64,000 bases of DNA, from positions 124,001 to 188,000 of the forward strand of contig NZ_LMDA01000012.1 of NCBI RefSeq assembly GCF_001424985.1, given 5' to 3'. The position numbers and the translations under genes are program-made. The DNA is from Rhizobium sp. Root1212. Lineage in GTDB: Bacteria; Pseudomonadota; Alphaproteobacteria; Rhizobiales; Rhizobiaceae. Shown here piece after piece: positions 54,200 to 63,407 of this stretch; position 1 is the stretch's first letter; each line of letters opens with the position of its first letter. Below the pieces are notes generated by a model. It was not told the origin of the DNA. It did no database searches and saw only the letters and a program-made list of their open reading frames with translations.

Positions 54200-57100
54200 T
54201 TATTCGGCGGCCAGCGCCGGGTGGCTGATGACCTTGCCGGTGCGCTTGGGGCCTTCCAACTTGTCCAGCCGCTCCTGAAGCTCGCCGATGCTCTTGGCCT
54301 GATCGGTGACGATGCCGGTGAGGGCTTCGTTTTCCAGCACTTCCGGTTCCTCGTCCTTCTTTCCGACGAGGCGGCCGAAGGCCCAGCCGAGCAGGCGCGA
54401 GAGGTCATCCATGATCAGGAAGAACGAGGGCACGACCACCAGCGACAGCACGGTCGAGACGATGATGCCGCCGATCACGGCGATCGCCATCGGCGCACGG
54501 AACGAGCCGCCCTCGCCGACGCCGAGCGCCGACGGGATCATGCCGGCCGACATGGCAATCGAGGTCATGACGATCGGCTGGGCGCGCTTGCGGCCGGCTT
54601 CGATCATCGCCTGGACGCGGCCCATGCCATGACGCTTCATCTCGACGGCGAAATCGACCAGCAGGATCGCGTTCTTGGTGACGATGCCCATCAGCATCAG
54701 CACACCGATCATGACAGGCATCGAAAACGCATTGCGCGTCAGGATCAGCGCCACCGCGACCCCGCCGATGGCGAGCGGAAGCGAGAGCAGGATGGTGAAG
54801 GGCTGGATCACATCCTTGAACAGCAGGATCAGCACCACCAGAACCATCAGGAGGCCGAGCAGCATGGCATTGCCGAAACTCTGCATCATCTCGCTCTGGA
54901 TCTTGGCGTCACCGCTTTCGGCAAGCCGGACCGTCGGCGGCAGCTTCGTCTCTTCGACGATCCGCTTGAATTCGGCCGTCGAGGTATCGAGCGCCGTGCC
55001 CTGCGGCACGTCGGAGCCGATGGAGGCCACACGGTTGCGGGCGTTGCGCAGGATCGAGCTTGGGCCTTCGGCGTAGCTGATATCGGCGACGCTATCAATC
55101 GGTACGGTCGCGCCCGATGCCGTCCGCAGCTTCAGCGCACCGATCGCCTGCAGGTCGCGGCGAACGTCGAGCGAGGTCTGCACCCGGATCGGGATCAGCC
55201 GGTCGTCGAGCGAAATCTTGGTCAGCGCCGAATCGACATCGCCGGTCGTCGCCACGCGGATCGTCTGAGAAATCTGCTGCGGCGTGATGCCGAGGCGGGC
55301 AATCTCATCCTTGCGCGGGAAGATCTGCAACTCCGGCCGGGGGAGCGCACCTTCCGAGCTGACATTGGAGAGGATCGGCGAAGCCCGCAGCTTGCCTTCC
55401 AGTGTGCCGATGGCGTCGTTCAGGTCCTGCTCGTTCGAAGACAGGAAGTTGAACGTCAACTCACGCTCGCCGCGGTCATTGAGCTTGGTGATGCGGACAT
55501 CGGGAATGCCGTTGAGCTTGGCGAAGATATCCTTTTCGACATCCCACTGCGGCCGCGTGCGGCCGTCCCACTGCATCTTCGGCATATATCGCCCGATGAC
55601 AGGAAGACCACCGAGACCCTTGTTGACCAGCGTCTTGACCAGCGAGTGATCGATCTTGCCGAGGATGACGCGCACGGTCGCGCGGCGCAGTTCGAGATCG
55701 CCCTTGGGCGAGGCGCCGCCGAGCACGAAGACGCTTTCGACGCCGTCGATGCCGCGGATGGCGTCATAGATCCGGGTCGTCGTCGCATCGGTCTCGTCGA
55801 GGGTCGCGTTCGGGGGCAGTTCGACGGAGAGAACGACGCGCGAAGAATCGTCCGGGGGCATGAAGCTGCCGGGCACCTGCGACATCAGGAACAGCGAGCC
55901 GACGAGGAAGGCGAAAGCCGCTAGCATCGTCGCGTAGCGCATGTACCAGCGCGACGTCGTGAAGCTGACCAGCCTTGTATAGGCCTTCATGATGCGGCTG
56001 TCGTTGTCGTGGTGATCGTCGACGCCGTCCTGCGGCCGCATCAGATAGGCGGCCATCAGCGGCGTGATAAGCCGCGCCACCATCAGCGAGAAGAACACCG
56101 AGAAAGCGACCGTCAGGCCGAACTGGATGAAGTATTGCCCGGCAATGCCCGGCATGAACGACACCGGCACGAAGACGGCGATGATGGTGAAGCTGGTCGC
56201 GATAACTGCAAGGCCGATTTCGTCGGCAGCATCGAGCGAGGCGCGATAGGGCGTCTTGCCCATCTTGATATGCCGGGCGATGTTCTCGATCTCGACGATC
56301 GCATCGTCCACGAGAATACCGGTCGCGAGTGTTAGCGCCAGGAAGCTGACGAGGTTCAGCGAAAAGCCCATCAGGTCCATGATCCAGAAGGTCGGGATCG
56401 CGGAAAGTGGCAGGGCGACGGCGGCAATCAGCGTTGCCCGCCAGTTGCGCAGGAACAGCAGCACCACGATGACGGCGAGCAGCGAGCCTTCCATCAGCGT
56501 GTGAAGGGCCGCCTCATAGTTGCCGTAGGTGAAGTAGACGGCGTCGTCCACCATCGCGATATCAACCTCGGGGTGAGCAGCGCGCACCGTGTCGAGGCTT
56601 TTGGCGACGGTTTCGGCGACCGACACTTCGCTGGCGCCCTTGGAACGGAACACCGCGAAGGTGACCGAGGCATCGCCGTTGAAGCGCGAGAAGGATTTCG
56701 GTTCCTCATAGGTATCGGTCACGGTGCCGAGATCGGACAGCTTGACGAAGCGGCCGTTGGGCAGCGCAATCGTCGTCTGGGCGAGTTGCGCGACATTGCG
56801 GGCATCGCCGAGCGTGCGGATCGTCTGCTCGTTGCCGCCGATCTGGCCACGGCCGGAGCCGAGGTCGACGTTGGTGCTGCGCAGCTGGTTGTTCACGTCC
56901 GGCGCGGTGATGCCGAAGGAATCGAGCTTGCTGGGGTCGAGTTCGACCTTGATTTCACGGTCGGAGCCGCCGTAACGGTCGATGCGGCCGACGCCGGCCT
57001 GACCTTGAAGAGCGCGCTTGATCGTGTCGTCGACAAACCAGGACAGCTCTTCCAGCGTCATATCCGGCGAGGTCACGGAGAAGGTCTGGATCGCCTGTCC

Positions 57101-57502
57101 TTCGACGTCGATTTTGGTGACGACGGGTTCTTCGACATCGGCGGGCAGGTCGCTGCGAATGCGGTCGATCGCGTCCTTGGTGTCCTGCACGGCTTCGTCG
57201 GTCGGCTTTTCGATGCGGAAGACGACCGAGGTCACCGACTGTCCGTCGGTCACTGTCGACTGGATTTCATCGACGCCGGCAATCGAGGCAACCGCGTCCT
57301 CGACCTCCTTCGTCACCTGCATTTCCAGTTCCGACGGCGAAGCGCCGTTCTGGGCGACGGTGATCGCGACGACGGGAACGTCGATGTTCGGAAATTTCGT
57401 GATCGGCAATGCGAAAAACGATTGAATTCCAAGGAACAGCAACAGCGCGAAACCGAGGATCGGCGCGATGGGGTTTCGGATCGACCAGGCGGAGAAGTTC
57501 AT
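54200..57502 (-). CDS. RND-family efflux pump, inner-membrane transporter (HAE1 type)
   Basis: A 1100-aa protein of AcrB type, 12 helices in two halves with large periplasmic loops. It begins FSAWSIRNPIAPILGFALLL; the proton-relay Asp pair is in LATGILVDDAIVEIENI and the Lys in LMGIVTKNAILLVDFAVE. About 50 residues after the last helix form a cytoplasmic tail (LQERLDKLEGPKR). It would export drugs, plant compounds or lipids with the adaptor encoded 11 bases upstream. No outer-membrane channel gene or local regulator is present, so it probably uses a shared TolC. Confidence 0.93.
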   Translation of the reverse strand: MNFSAWSIRNPIAPILGFALLLFLGIQSFFALPITKFPNIDVPVVAITVAQNGASPSELEMQVTKEVEDAVASIAGVDEIQSTVTDGQSVTSVVFRIEKPTDEAVQDTKDAIDRIRSDLPADVEEPVVTKIDVEGQAIQTFSVTSPDMTLEELSWFVDDTIKRALQGQAGVGRIDRYGGSDREIKVELDPSKLDSFGITAPDVNNQLRSTNVDLGSGRGQIGGNEQTIRTLGDARNVAQLAQTTIALPNGRFVKLSDLGTVTDTYEEPKSFSRFNGDASVTFAVFRSKGASEVSVAETVAKSLDTVRAAHPEVDIAMVDDAVYFTYGNYEAALHTLMEGSLLAVIVVLLFLRNWRATLIAAVALPLSAIPTFWIMDLMGFSLNLVSFLALTLATGILVDDAIVEIENIARHIKMGKTPYRASLDAADEIGLAVIATSFTIIAVFVPVSFMPGIAGQYFIQFGLTVAFSVFFSLMVARLITPLMAAYLMRPQDGVDDHHDNDSRIMKAYTRLVSFTTSRWYMRYATMLAAFAFLVGSLFLMSQVPGSFMPPDDSSRVVLSVELPPNATLDETDATTTRIYDAIRGIDGVESVFVLGGASPKGDLELRRATVRVILGKIDHSLVKTLVNKGLGGLPVIGRYMPKMQWDGRTRPQWDVEKDIFAKLNGIPDVRITKLNDRGERELTFNFLSSNEQDLNDAIGTLEGKLRASPILSNVSSEGALPRPELQIFPRKDEIARLGITPQQISQTIRVATTGDVDSALTKISLDDRLIPIRVQTSLDVRRDLQAIGALKLRTASGATVPIDSVADISYAEGPSSILRNARNRVASIGSDVPQGTALDTSTAEFKRIVEETKLPPTVRLAESGDAKIQSEMMQSFGNAMLLGLLMVLVVLILLFKDVIQPFTILLSLPLAIGGVAVALILTRNAFSMPVMIGVLMLMGIVTKNAILLVDFAVEMKRHGMGRVQAMIEAGRKRAQPIVMTSIAMSAGMIPSALGVGEGGSFRAPMAIAVIGGIIVSTVLSLVVVPSFFLIMDDLSRLLGWAFGRLVGKKDEEPEVLENEALTGIVTDQAKSIGELQERLDKLEGPKRTGKVISHPALAAE

Positions 57503-57513
57503 CGCTTAGGACC

Positions 57514-58710
57514 TCAGTTCGATACGGTTTCGGTGCTGGCCGGCACCGGCTTGATGCGATCCCCGTCGCGCACGAAGGCGCCGGCCTTGGTGATCACCTT
57601 GTCGCCTTCGGCAAGGCCGCTGCGGATTTCGATAAAGCCGTCGTCCTCGATGCCGGTTTCGACCTTGGTGACATGGGCCACGTCGTTTTCGACCTTGCGA
57701 GCGACCATGCCGTCCCTGGACTTGGTGACCGCCGAGAGCGGCAGAACCAATGCATTTTTCTCGGTGACGATGATCTGGGCGCGGGCATACATGCCAACGC
57801 GCGCCTTGTCGGTGTCCAAGAGCGTGATGTAGACGCTGCCGAGGCGGGTCTGGGTGTCGATGACCGGGGAGATGAGGCGAATCTTGCCCTCGATCTCGGT
57901 CTTGCCGTCGGCGAGTGTCACCTTGGCCTTCTGGCCGATTGCAAGCTTCGGCAAATCGGTTTCGATGATTTCCGCCTTCATCTCGACAGCGCCGTCGCGT
58001 ATTATGGTGAACAGCGGCTCGCCGGTGCCGTTGGCGATGGCGCCGACCTTGGCGGTCTTTGCCGAGACGACGCCGCTGACCGGCGTTTTAACATCCGTCC
58101 GGGCGAGCCTGAGGTCGACATCGGAAATCTGCGCCTCGACGACCTTGATGTCGGCATTGGCGACAGAGACCAGTTCTTCGGCGGAATTGACGCGGGCAAG
58201 GGCTGCTGTGGCAGCGGCCTTCTCCTGGTCGCGCTGGGCGGTCGACATGGAGCCGGCTTCGGCAAGCTTCTTCGAGCGCTCGCTGACGCGGACGGCCTCA
58301 TCGGCATTGGCCTGCGCCTCGGCGAGTTGCGCCTGATATTGCGCGAGGGCGGCTCTCGCCTTGGCAAGGCTTGCGGCATACTGGCTTTTCTGCAGCACCA
58401 GCATATCCGGGTTCAAGGTGGCGAGCGTGCTGTCGGCTTCGACGCGATCACCGACATCGGCGTTCAGTGTGCGGATGGAAAGCCCGTCGACGAGCGGCGA
58501 AACATAGGTTTCATCAACCGCTTTGACGGCGCCGGTGGCGACGACCCGATCGACGATCGGCTTGGTCTTCACGGTCGAGACTACGATGGAGGGCAGCGCC
58601 TGCTCGGTTTTTGCGGGAGCGGCGGGTTCCTGCGACAGCACGGTGCCCGCCTGAAGGCTGAACAGCAGGGCGGTTGCGAGACCATACGCGAACGTGGTTT
58701 TACGAGCCAT
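57514..58710 (-). CDS. RND efflux periplasmic adaptor (membrane fusion protein)
   Basis: A 398-aa exported protein: signal segment FAYGLATALLFSLQAGTVLSQ, barrel-sandwich/lipoyl halves around a helical hairpin rich in Ala, Glu and Lys (residues about 110-190, YAASLAKARAALAQYQAQL), then beta-barrel and membrane-proximal domains. ATG 58710 has GAGGAAAG upstream; the longer frame to 58848 would add 46 basic residues before the signal and is rejected. No lipobox Cys. First gene of the pump operon. Confidence 0.9.
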   Translation of the reverse strand: MARKTTFAYGLATALLFSLQAGTVLSQEPAAPAKTEQALPSIVVSTVKTKPIVDRVVATGAVKAVDETYVSPLVDGLSIRTLNADVGDRVEADSTLATLNPDMLVLQKSQYAASLAKARAALAQYQAQLAEAQANADEAVRVSERSKKLAEAGSMSTAQRDQEKAAATAALARVNSAEELVSVANADIKVVEAQISDVDLRLARTDVKTPVSGVVSAKTAKVGAIANGTGEPLFTIIRDGAVEMKAEIIETDLPKLAIGQKAKVTLADGKTEIEGKIRLISPVIDTQTRLGSVYITLLDTDKARVGMYARAQIIVTEKNALVLPLSAVTKSRDGMVARKVENDVAHVTKVETGIEDDGFIEIRSGLAEGDKVITKAGAFVRDGDRIKPVPASTETVSN

Positions 58711-58864
58711 CGGCTGACTTTCCTCGAATTCCGGATAACTGGGTGCCACAGCGCCAGCCTCCTCGGAAAGGCTTCTTCGCCATCGGCTATCGGAAGGGAA
58801 GAAACCGCCTCGTTTTTCGAGCCCGAATTTCCCCCGCATCCGCCTCAAAATGCCTCGAGGCCTT

Positions 58865-58893
58865 ATGTAGTCAGGCCTTTTTGGCGATGCAAG
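58865..58893 (-). promoter_or_regulatory. Candidate promoter of the RND operon
   Basis: Read on the minus strand, CTTGCA and CTACAT are separated by 17 bases, close to the rhizobial CTTGAC-17-CTATAT consensus (4 and 5 of 6 matches). It lies 155 bases upstream of the adaptor start. The rest of 58711-59190 holds an AT-rich stretch (58895-59000) and a repeat; I see no gene. Confidence 0.4.
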
Positions 58894-59057
58894 ATCATAA
58901 GAAAAAAGAATGGTGCCTCATTATTCTACGCAAGGACGCGTTCAGAGACAATCTCCGATTTATATCGTTTTGTAGCGCGAACAGATTTCCATTTTAAAAG
59001 TGAAAACGCGCGGGGGAACCCGCGCGTCCTCACGTCAACAGGTCTCCTTCCCTCCGT

Positions 59058-59150
59058 CGTCATCCTCGGGCGTGACCCGAGGATCTATCAGCCTCGCGTC
59101 GAATGGAGAGGCTGGTGGATGCTCGGCTCAGGGCCGAGCATGACGGAAGA
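59058..59150. repeat. Second palindromic repeat family, copy 3
   Basis: CGTCATCCTCGGGCGTGACCCGAGGATCT and GGATGCTCGGCTCAGGGCCGAGCATGACGG form two strong hairpins with outer ends CGTCAT/ATGACG that also match each other. It lies downstream of the binding-protein gene at 59191, near its stop. Confidence 0.85.
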
Positions 59151-59190
59151 GAGGGTGGCGGACCTTGCCATTGTCGCCTGACGAAGGCGG

Positions 59191-60183
59191 TTACTTCAGT
59201 GCTTCGTCGGTGATTTCGTGGGTCCAGGCGCCTTCCGGCTCCTTCGAGATGACCGGATCGGAGCCGCCGGCCAGAAGCGAGGCGACGGTGCGCTTGTAGT
59301 CGGCCTCGTCCAGCGCGCCGTTGGAGCCGGCGGTCAGCTTGGCGACTTCGCCCATCATGAACTTCTGGTGGGCTTCGGTCTGGGCGCCGGTCGAGTCGTT
59401 TTCGAGAACGATGCCGGCTGCTTCATCCGGGTTCTGTTCGGCATATTTCCAGCCCTTCATCGAGGCGCGCACGAACTTGACCATCTTTTCCTTGAAGGCC
59501 GGGTCCTTCAGCTTGTCTTCCAGCACATAGAGCCCGTCTTCCAGTGTCGCCACGCCCTGGTCTTCGTATTTGAAGGTCACGAGGTCTTCCGGCTTGATGC
59601 CGGCATCGAGCACCTGGCCGTATTCGTTATAGGTCATGGTCGAGATGCAGGCGGCCTGCTTCTGGATCAGCGGATCGACGTTGAAGCCTTGTTTCAGCAC
59701 GGTCACGCCATCCGGCCCGCCCTGGGTCGGGATTTTCAGGTGGCTCATCCAGGAGAGGAAGGGATATTCGTTGCCGAAGAACCAGACACCGAGCGTCTTG
59801 CCCTTGAAATCTTCAGGGCCCTTGACGCCGGATTCCTTCAGACAGGTCAGCATCATGCCGGAGGACTTGTAGGGCTGGGCGATGTTGACGAGCGGCACGC
59901 CCTTTTCGCGGGTGGCAAGGGCAGAGGGCATCCAGTCAACGATGACATCGGCGCCACCGCCGGCAATCACCTGCGCAGGCGCGATATCCGGGCCGCCCGG
60001 CTTGATCTCGACGTCAAGGCCTTCTTCCTCGTAGAAGCCCTTGTCCTTGGCGACGTAATAGCCGGCGAACTGGGCCTGCGTGACCCATTTCAGCTGCAGC
60101 GTCACCTTGTCAGCTGCCATGGCCTGGAAGGCAGAAAGCGAAAATGCGCCTGCGAGCAGCAGGGATGCCAGTTTTGTCTTCAT
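59191..60183 (-). CDS. ABC transporter substrate-binding protein, NMT1/THI5-like
   Basis: A 330-aa exported protein: signal peptide MKTKLASLLLAGAFSLSAFQAMA, then DKVTLQLKWVTQAQFAGYYVA, the NMT1/ThiY-type opening, and GGGADVIVDWMPSALAT. Family members bind thiamine-precursor pyrimidines, riboflavin, or other ring compounds and sulfonates. The presence of two permeases and a TauB-type ATPase, and the absence of a TPP riboswitch or thi gene, leaves the ligand open. Last gene of its operon. Confidence 0.88.
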   Translation of the reverse strand: MKTKLASLLLAGAFSLSAFQAMAADKVTLQLKWVTQAQFAGYYVAKDKGFYEEEGLDVEIKPGGPDIAPAQVIAGGGADVIVDWMPSALATREKGVPLVNIAQPYKSSGMMLTCLKESGVKGPEDFKGKTLGVWFFGNEYPFLSWMSHLKIPTQGGPDGVTVLKQGFNVDPLIQKQAACISTMTYNEYGQVLDAGIKPEDLVTFKYEDQGVATLEDGLYVLEDKLKDPAFKEKMVKFVRASMKGWKYAEQNPDEAAGIVLENDSTGAQTEAHQKFMMGEVAKLTAGSNGALDEADYKRTVASLLAGGSDPVISKEPEGAWTHEITDEALK

Positions 60184-60227
60184 TTTCAGTTCCCTCTTAT
60201 TATGCCCGGCCTTGTGGACGGGCCATT

Positions 60228-61100
60228 TTATGACGTCTGGCCACCACGGACAGACGGATGCCAGAACGTGACGGCGCGTTCGACGAGCGCGACGATCCCG
60301 TAGAAGGCGGAGCCAGCCACCGCGGCGACCGCGATTTCGGCCCAGACCATGTCGACATTCATACGGCCCACTTCGGTCGAGATTCTAAAGCCCATGCCGA
60401 CGATCGGCGTGCCGAAGAATTCCGCCACGATGGCGCCGATGAGGGCGAGCGTGGAATTGATTTTGAGTGCATTGAATATGAATGGCCACGCCGCGGGAAG
60501 ACGTAATTTTATCAATGTCTGGAACCAGCTGGCAGCATAGGTGCGCATCAGGTCCTTTTCCATCGAGCTTGCGGCCGCAAGGCCGGAAACGGTGTTCACC
60601 AGCATCGGGAAGAAGGTCATGATCACGACGACCGCGACCTTCGACTGCCAGTCGAAACCGAACCACATGACCATGATCGGTGCGACGCCGACGACCGGCA
60701 GCGCCGAGACGAAATTGCCGAGCGGCAGCAGGCCCTTTTGCAGGAAAGGCGAGCGATCGATGGCGATGGCGACGAGGAAGCCGAGGCCGCAGCCCATGAT
60801 GTAGCCGGTGATGACCGATTTCAGGAACGTCTGGCGGAAATCCGCCCAGAGCGTCGGCAGCGAGTTGATCAGCCGCGTCCAGATCATCGAGGGTGGCGGC
60901 AAGAGCACCGAGGGGATGTTGAAGCCGCGGACGATGCCTTCCCAAAGCACGAGAATGCTGGTGCCGAACAGCAGCGGCACGGCAAGGCGGATGATGCGCT
61001 GGAGCGTGTGATCCTTGGTGCGGATGCGCACCAGCCATTCGTTGATCGCCCATGCTGCGAGCCAGAAGGCGATGGCGCCGTAGAGGAAACCGGAGGTCAT
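60228..61100 (-). CDS. ABC transporter permease (SsuC/TauC type) 2
   Basis: A 290-aa membrane protein. The binding-protein-dependent transport domain (GCGLGFLVAIAIDRSPFLQ to ALIGAIVAEFFG) holds the docking loop near MEKDLMRTYAASWFQTLIKL. Starts in a 4-base overlap with the preceding permease; the longer frame to 61199 lies inside that gene. Confidence 0.9.
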   Translation of the reverse strand: MTSGFLYGAIAFWLAAWAINEWLVRIRTKDHTLQRIIRLAVPLLFGTSILVLWEGIVRGFNIPSVLLPPPSMIWTRLINSLPTLWADFRQTFLKSVITGYIMGCGLGFLVAIAIDRSPFLQKGLLPLGNFVSALPVVGVAPIMVMWFGFDWQSKVAVVVIMTFFPMLVNTVSGLAAASSMEKDLMRTYAASWFQTLIKLRLPAAWPFIFNALKINSTLALIGAIVAEFFGTPIVGMGFRISTEVGRMNVDMVWAEIAVAAVAGSAFYGIVALVERAVTFWHPSVRGGQTS

Positions 61101-61969
61101 GGCCGCGCTCCCATGCGTTTGAGGACGGCGGTATGGGCGGCGCCGACGATGACGACGAGCACGGCGGCCAAGGCTGCCGCCATGAACAGCGCCGACCATA
61201 TCTGTACCGTCTGGCCGTAATAGGAGCCAGCCAGCAGGCGCGCGCCGAGCCCGGCGACGGCCCCGGTCGGCAGTTCGCCGACGATGGCGCCGACCAGCGA
61301 AATGGCGATCGCCACCTTCAGCGAGGTGAAGAGATAAGGCATCGAGGCCGGCCAGCGCAGTTTCCAGAAGGTTTGGGCGGAGGAGGCGTTATAAGTGTGC
61401 ATCAGGTCGAGCTGGATCTGCTCGGGACTGCGCAGGCCCTTCACCATGCCGACGACGATCGGGAAGAAGCTGAGATAGGTCGAGATCAACGCTTTCGGCA
61501 GCAGGCCGGAGATGCCGATGGCATTCAAGACGACGATGATCATCGGGGCGATGGCGAGGATCGGGATCGTCTGGCTGGCGATGACCCAGGGCATCAGCGA
61601 GCGATCCATGGCGCGGTTGTGGACGATGCCGATGGCCAGCAGGATGCCGAGCACCGTGCCAATGCCGAAGCCGACGAGTGTGGCCGAAAGCGTGATCCAC
61701 GCATGATAGACGAGGCTGCGCTTGGAGGTGATCGGCTTGTTGACGGTGGTATCCCAGATTTCCGCGATGACTTGATGCGGTGCCGGCAGGACCGGGCGCT
61801 CCTGGAACATGGTCTTTGGCACGATTTCCGAAAAGGTGATGGTGGTTCCGGCGCGGGCGGCGGTGTCACGCTCGAAAGGCGCGTTGAGATAGACGGCGGC
61901 CACATACCAGATGGCGACGATGGCAAGCACGATCGACAGGACGGGGAGGAATTTTTCACGCATGGTCAT
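61097..61969 (-). CDS. ABC transporter permease (SsuC/TauC type) 1
   Basis: A 290-aa membrane protein starting MTMREKFLPVLSIVLAIVAIW, with a periplasmic loop of about 60 residues after the first helix and the transport domain further on (GFGIGTVLGILLAIGIVHN to SLVGAIVGELPTG); docking loop QLDLMHTYNASSAQTFWKLR. Starts in a 4-base overlap with the half-size DMT gene. Forms a heterodimer with permease 2. Confidence 0.9.
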   Translation of the reverse strand: MTMREKFLPVLSIVLAIVAIWYVAAVYLNAPFERDTAARAGTTITFSEIVPKTMFQERPVLPAPHQVIAEIWDTTVNKPITSKRSLVYHAWITLSATLVGFGIGTVLGILLAIGIVHNRAMDRSLMPWVIASQTIPILAIAPMIIVVLNAIGISGLLPKALISTYLSFFPIVVGMVKGLRSPEQIQLDLMHTYNASSAQTFWKLRWPASMPYLFTSLKVAIAISLVGAIVGELPTGAVAGLGARLLAGSYYGQTVQIWSALFMAAALAAVLVVIVGAAHTAVLKRMGARP

Positions 61970-62307
61970 GACGAGGCACCTCCGCCCGTCGGAAACAGCA
62001 TCAGGGCCATGGCGACGAAACCGAGTGCGACGCCTGCGATCTGCGTGGTCGTCAGCCGTTCGCCGAAGATGGCGAAGGCGATGATGTTGACGAGCAGCAA
62101 TTGGGCGATGGCCGAGGCGGAGATGGCAAGGCCGAGCCCGCCCTCCCGCATCAGCCGCACCATCATCAGGTTGCCGACGCAATAAAGGCCGAGGGAGAAC
62201 AGCAGGATGAGGATGTTGTTGTTGGCGACGTAATAGCGCGATGCGGTCGCGGCGCTCAGGAAAACCGCCATGGCTGCGGCAAGCCAGACAATGAAGGCGG
62301 GGTTCAT
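61966..62307 (-). CDS. Half-size DMT/EamA-like membrane protein
   Basis: A 113-aa protein with four predicted helices (FIVWLAAAMAVFLSA, ILILLFSLGLYCVGNLMMV, LAISASAIAQLLLVNIIAFA, IAGVALGFVAMALMLF). The segment AIFGERLTTTQIAGVALGF is an EamA/SMR-type C-terminal motif. Such four-helix proteins usually act as dimers. It overlaps the first permease gene by 4 bases, so it belongs to the ABC operon, an unusual partner; it may export a by-product of the imported compound. Confidence 0.75.
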   Translation of the reverse strand: MNPAFIVWLAAAMAVFLSAATASRYYVANNNILILLFSLGLYCVGNLMMVRLMREGGLGLAISASAIAQLLLVNIIAFAIFGERLTTTQIAGVALGFVAMALMLFPTGGGASS

Positions 62308-62371
62308 GGGCGGGCCTGCGCGGTATCGTTGATTTCTTGTGTGAGATGATTGCCGTGTGGCCTACCCACCT

Positions 62372-62484
62372 CTGTCAGCTTTGCTGACATCTCCCCCTCA
62401 AGGGCGGAGATCGGGAGCAAGAGGTGGCCTCCTGCCAATCTCCCCCCTTGAGGGGGAGATGTCACGAAGCGACAGAGGGGGGTA
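62372..62484. repeat. Third palindromic repeat family
   Basis: CCTCTGTCAGCTTTGCTGACATCTCCCCCTCAAGGG on the left and CCCTTGAGGGGGAGATGTCACGAAGCGACAGAGGGG on the right, an inverted pair joined by a GC-rich spacer. One copy in the window; it splits the ABC operon between ATPase and DMT genes. Confidence 0.75.
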
Positions 62485-62499
62485 TTTCCGACCAAATCC

Positions 62500-63291
62500 C
62501 TACTCGTCATAGCTGTGCCCCGCTCTCAGGCCGTCGCGCACACGGCTGGCGATTTCGAGGAATTCGGGGGTTTCGCGTATATCGAGCGGCCGTTCGCGGG
62601 GCAGGGTGGATTCGATGATGTCGGTGACGCGGCCGGGGCGGGGGCTCATGACGACGATCTTGGTGGAGAGATAAACGGCTTCGGGAATGGAATGGGTGAC
62701 GAAGCAGATCGTCTTGTTTGTCCGGTCCCAGAGTTCCAGCAACTGTTCGTTCAGATGGTCGCGGACGATTTCATCGAGCGCGCCGAAGGGTTCGTCCATC
62801 AACAGCAGATCGGCGTCGAAGGCGAGCGCGCGGGCAATCGAGGCGCGTTGCTGCATGCCGCCGGAAAGCTGCCAGGGGAATTTCTTGCCGAAGCCGGAGA
62901 GGTTCACGAGGTCCAGCGTGCGGGCGATGCGCGCTTGCTGCTCGGCTTTAGAGTAACCCATTATCTCCAGCGGAAGGGCGATGTTCTTCTCGATCGTGCG
63001 CCAGGGATAAAGCGCCGCCGCCTGAAAGACATAGCCGTAGGAGCGGTTTTCGCGGGCGCTTTCCGGCGTTGTGCCGTTGACGGTGATCGAGCCGGCAGTC
63101 GGCTTTTCGAGATCGGCGATGACACGCAGGAAGGTCGTCTTGCCGCAGCCTGAGGGGCCGATGAATGAGACGAAATCCCCCTTCTTCACGTCAAGATTGA
63201 CGCCGGTAAGCGCCGTGACCGGGCCGTCGCCGGTCTCGAAGGTCAAGCCGAGGTCGCGCGCGGAGACCACCGATGCGAGATTGGACGTCAT
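62500..63291 (-). CDS. ABC transporter ATP-binding protein (TauB/SsuB type)
   Basis: A 263-aa ATPase: Walker A GPSGCGKTT, signature LSGGMQQRASIARAL, Walker B LLLMDEPFGALD, His in VTHSIPEA. I use ATG 63291, which has AGGAG five bases upstream. The frame is open back to ATG 63375, adding 28 low-complexity residues and leaving only 32 bases to the divergent cupin gene, which is less likely. First gene of the operon serving the NMT1-like transporter. Confidence 0.88.
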   Translation of the reverse strand: MTSNLASVVSARDLGLTFETGDGPVTALTGVNLDVKKGDFVSFIGPSGCGKTTFLRVIADLEKPTAGSITVNGTTPESARENRSYGYVFQAAALYPWRTIEKNIALPLEIMGYSKAEQQARIARTLDLVNLSGFGKKFPWQLSGGMQQRASIARALAFDADLLLMDEPFGALDEIVRDHLNEQLLELWDRTNKTICFVTHSIPEAVYLSTKIVVMSPRPGRVTDIIESTLPRERPLDIRETPEFLEIASRVRDGLRAGHSYDE

Positions 63292-63407
63292 GGCCGCTCC
63301 TGCGCTTGCCCCGGAAGATTCTTCGTGAAGCCCTGCGGCTTGCTGTTTTGAAATATCGTACGTCATATTTTCCATTTACGGTATGGTGCCGCAGGGGAGG
63401 ATGAGGG

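Noticed and set aside
54164-55924. A 586-codon open frame on the plus strand
   Set aside because: Antisense to the RND transporter, whose helices and proton-relay residues are intact.
60228-61199. Longer starts for the two NMT1-system permeases (61199 and 62182)
   Set aside because: The added residues are arginine/histidine-rich and lie inside the preceding genes; the shorter starts give 4-base ATGA overlaps and normal membrane N-termini.
62308-62499. TPP riboswitch in the NMT1-like transporter operon
   Set aside because: The gap is occupied by a palindromic repeat; I see none of the conserved TPP aptamer segments there or upstream of the ATPase gene.
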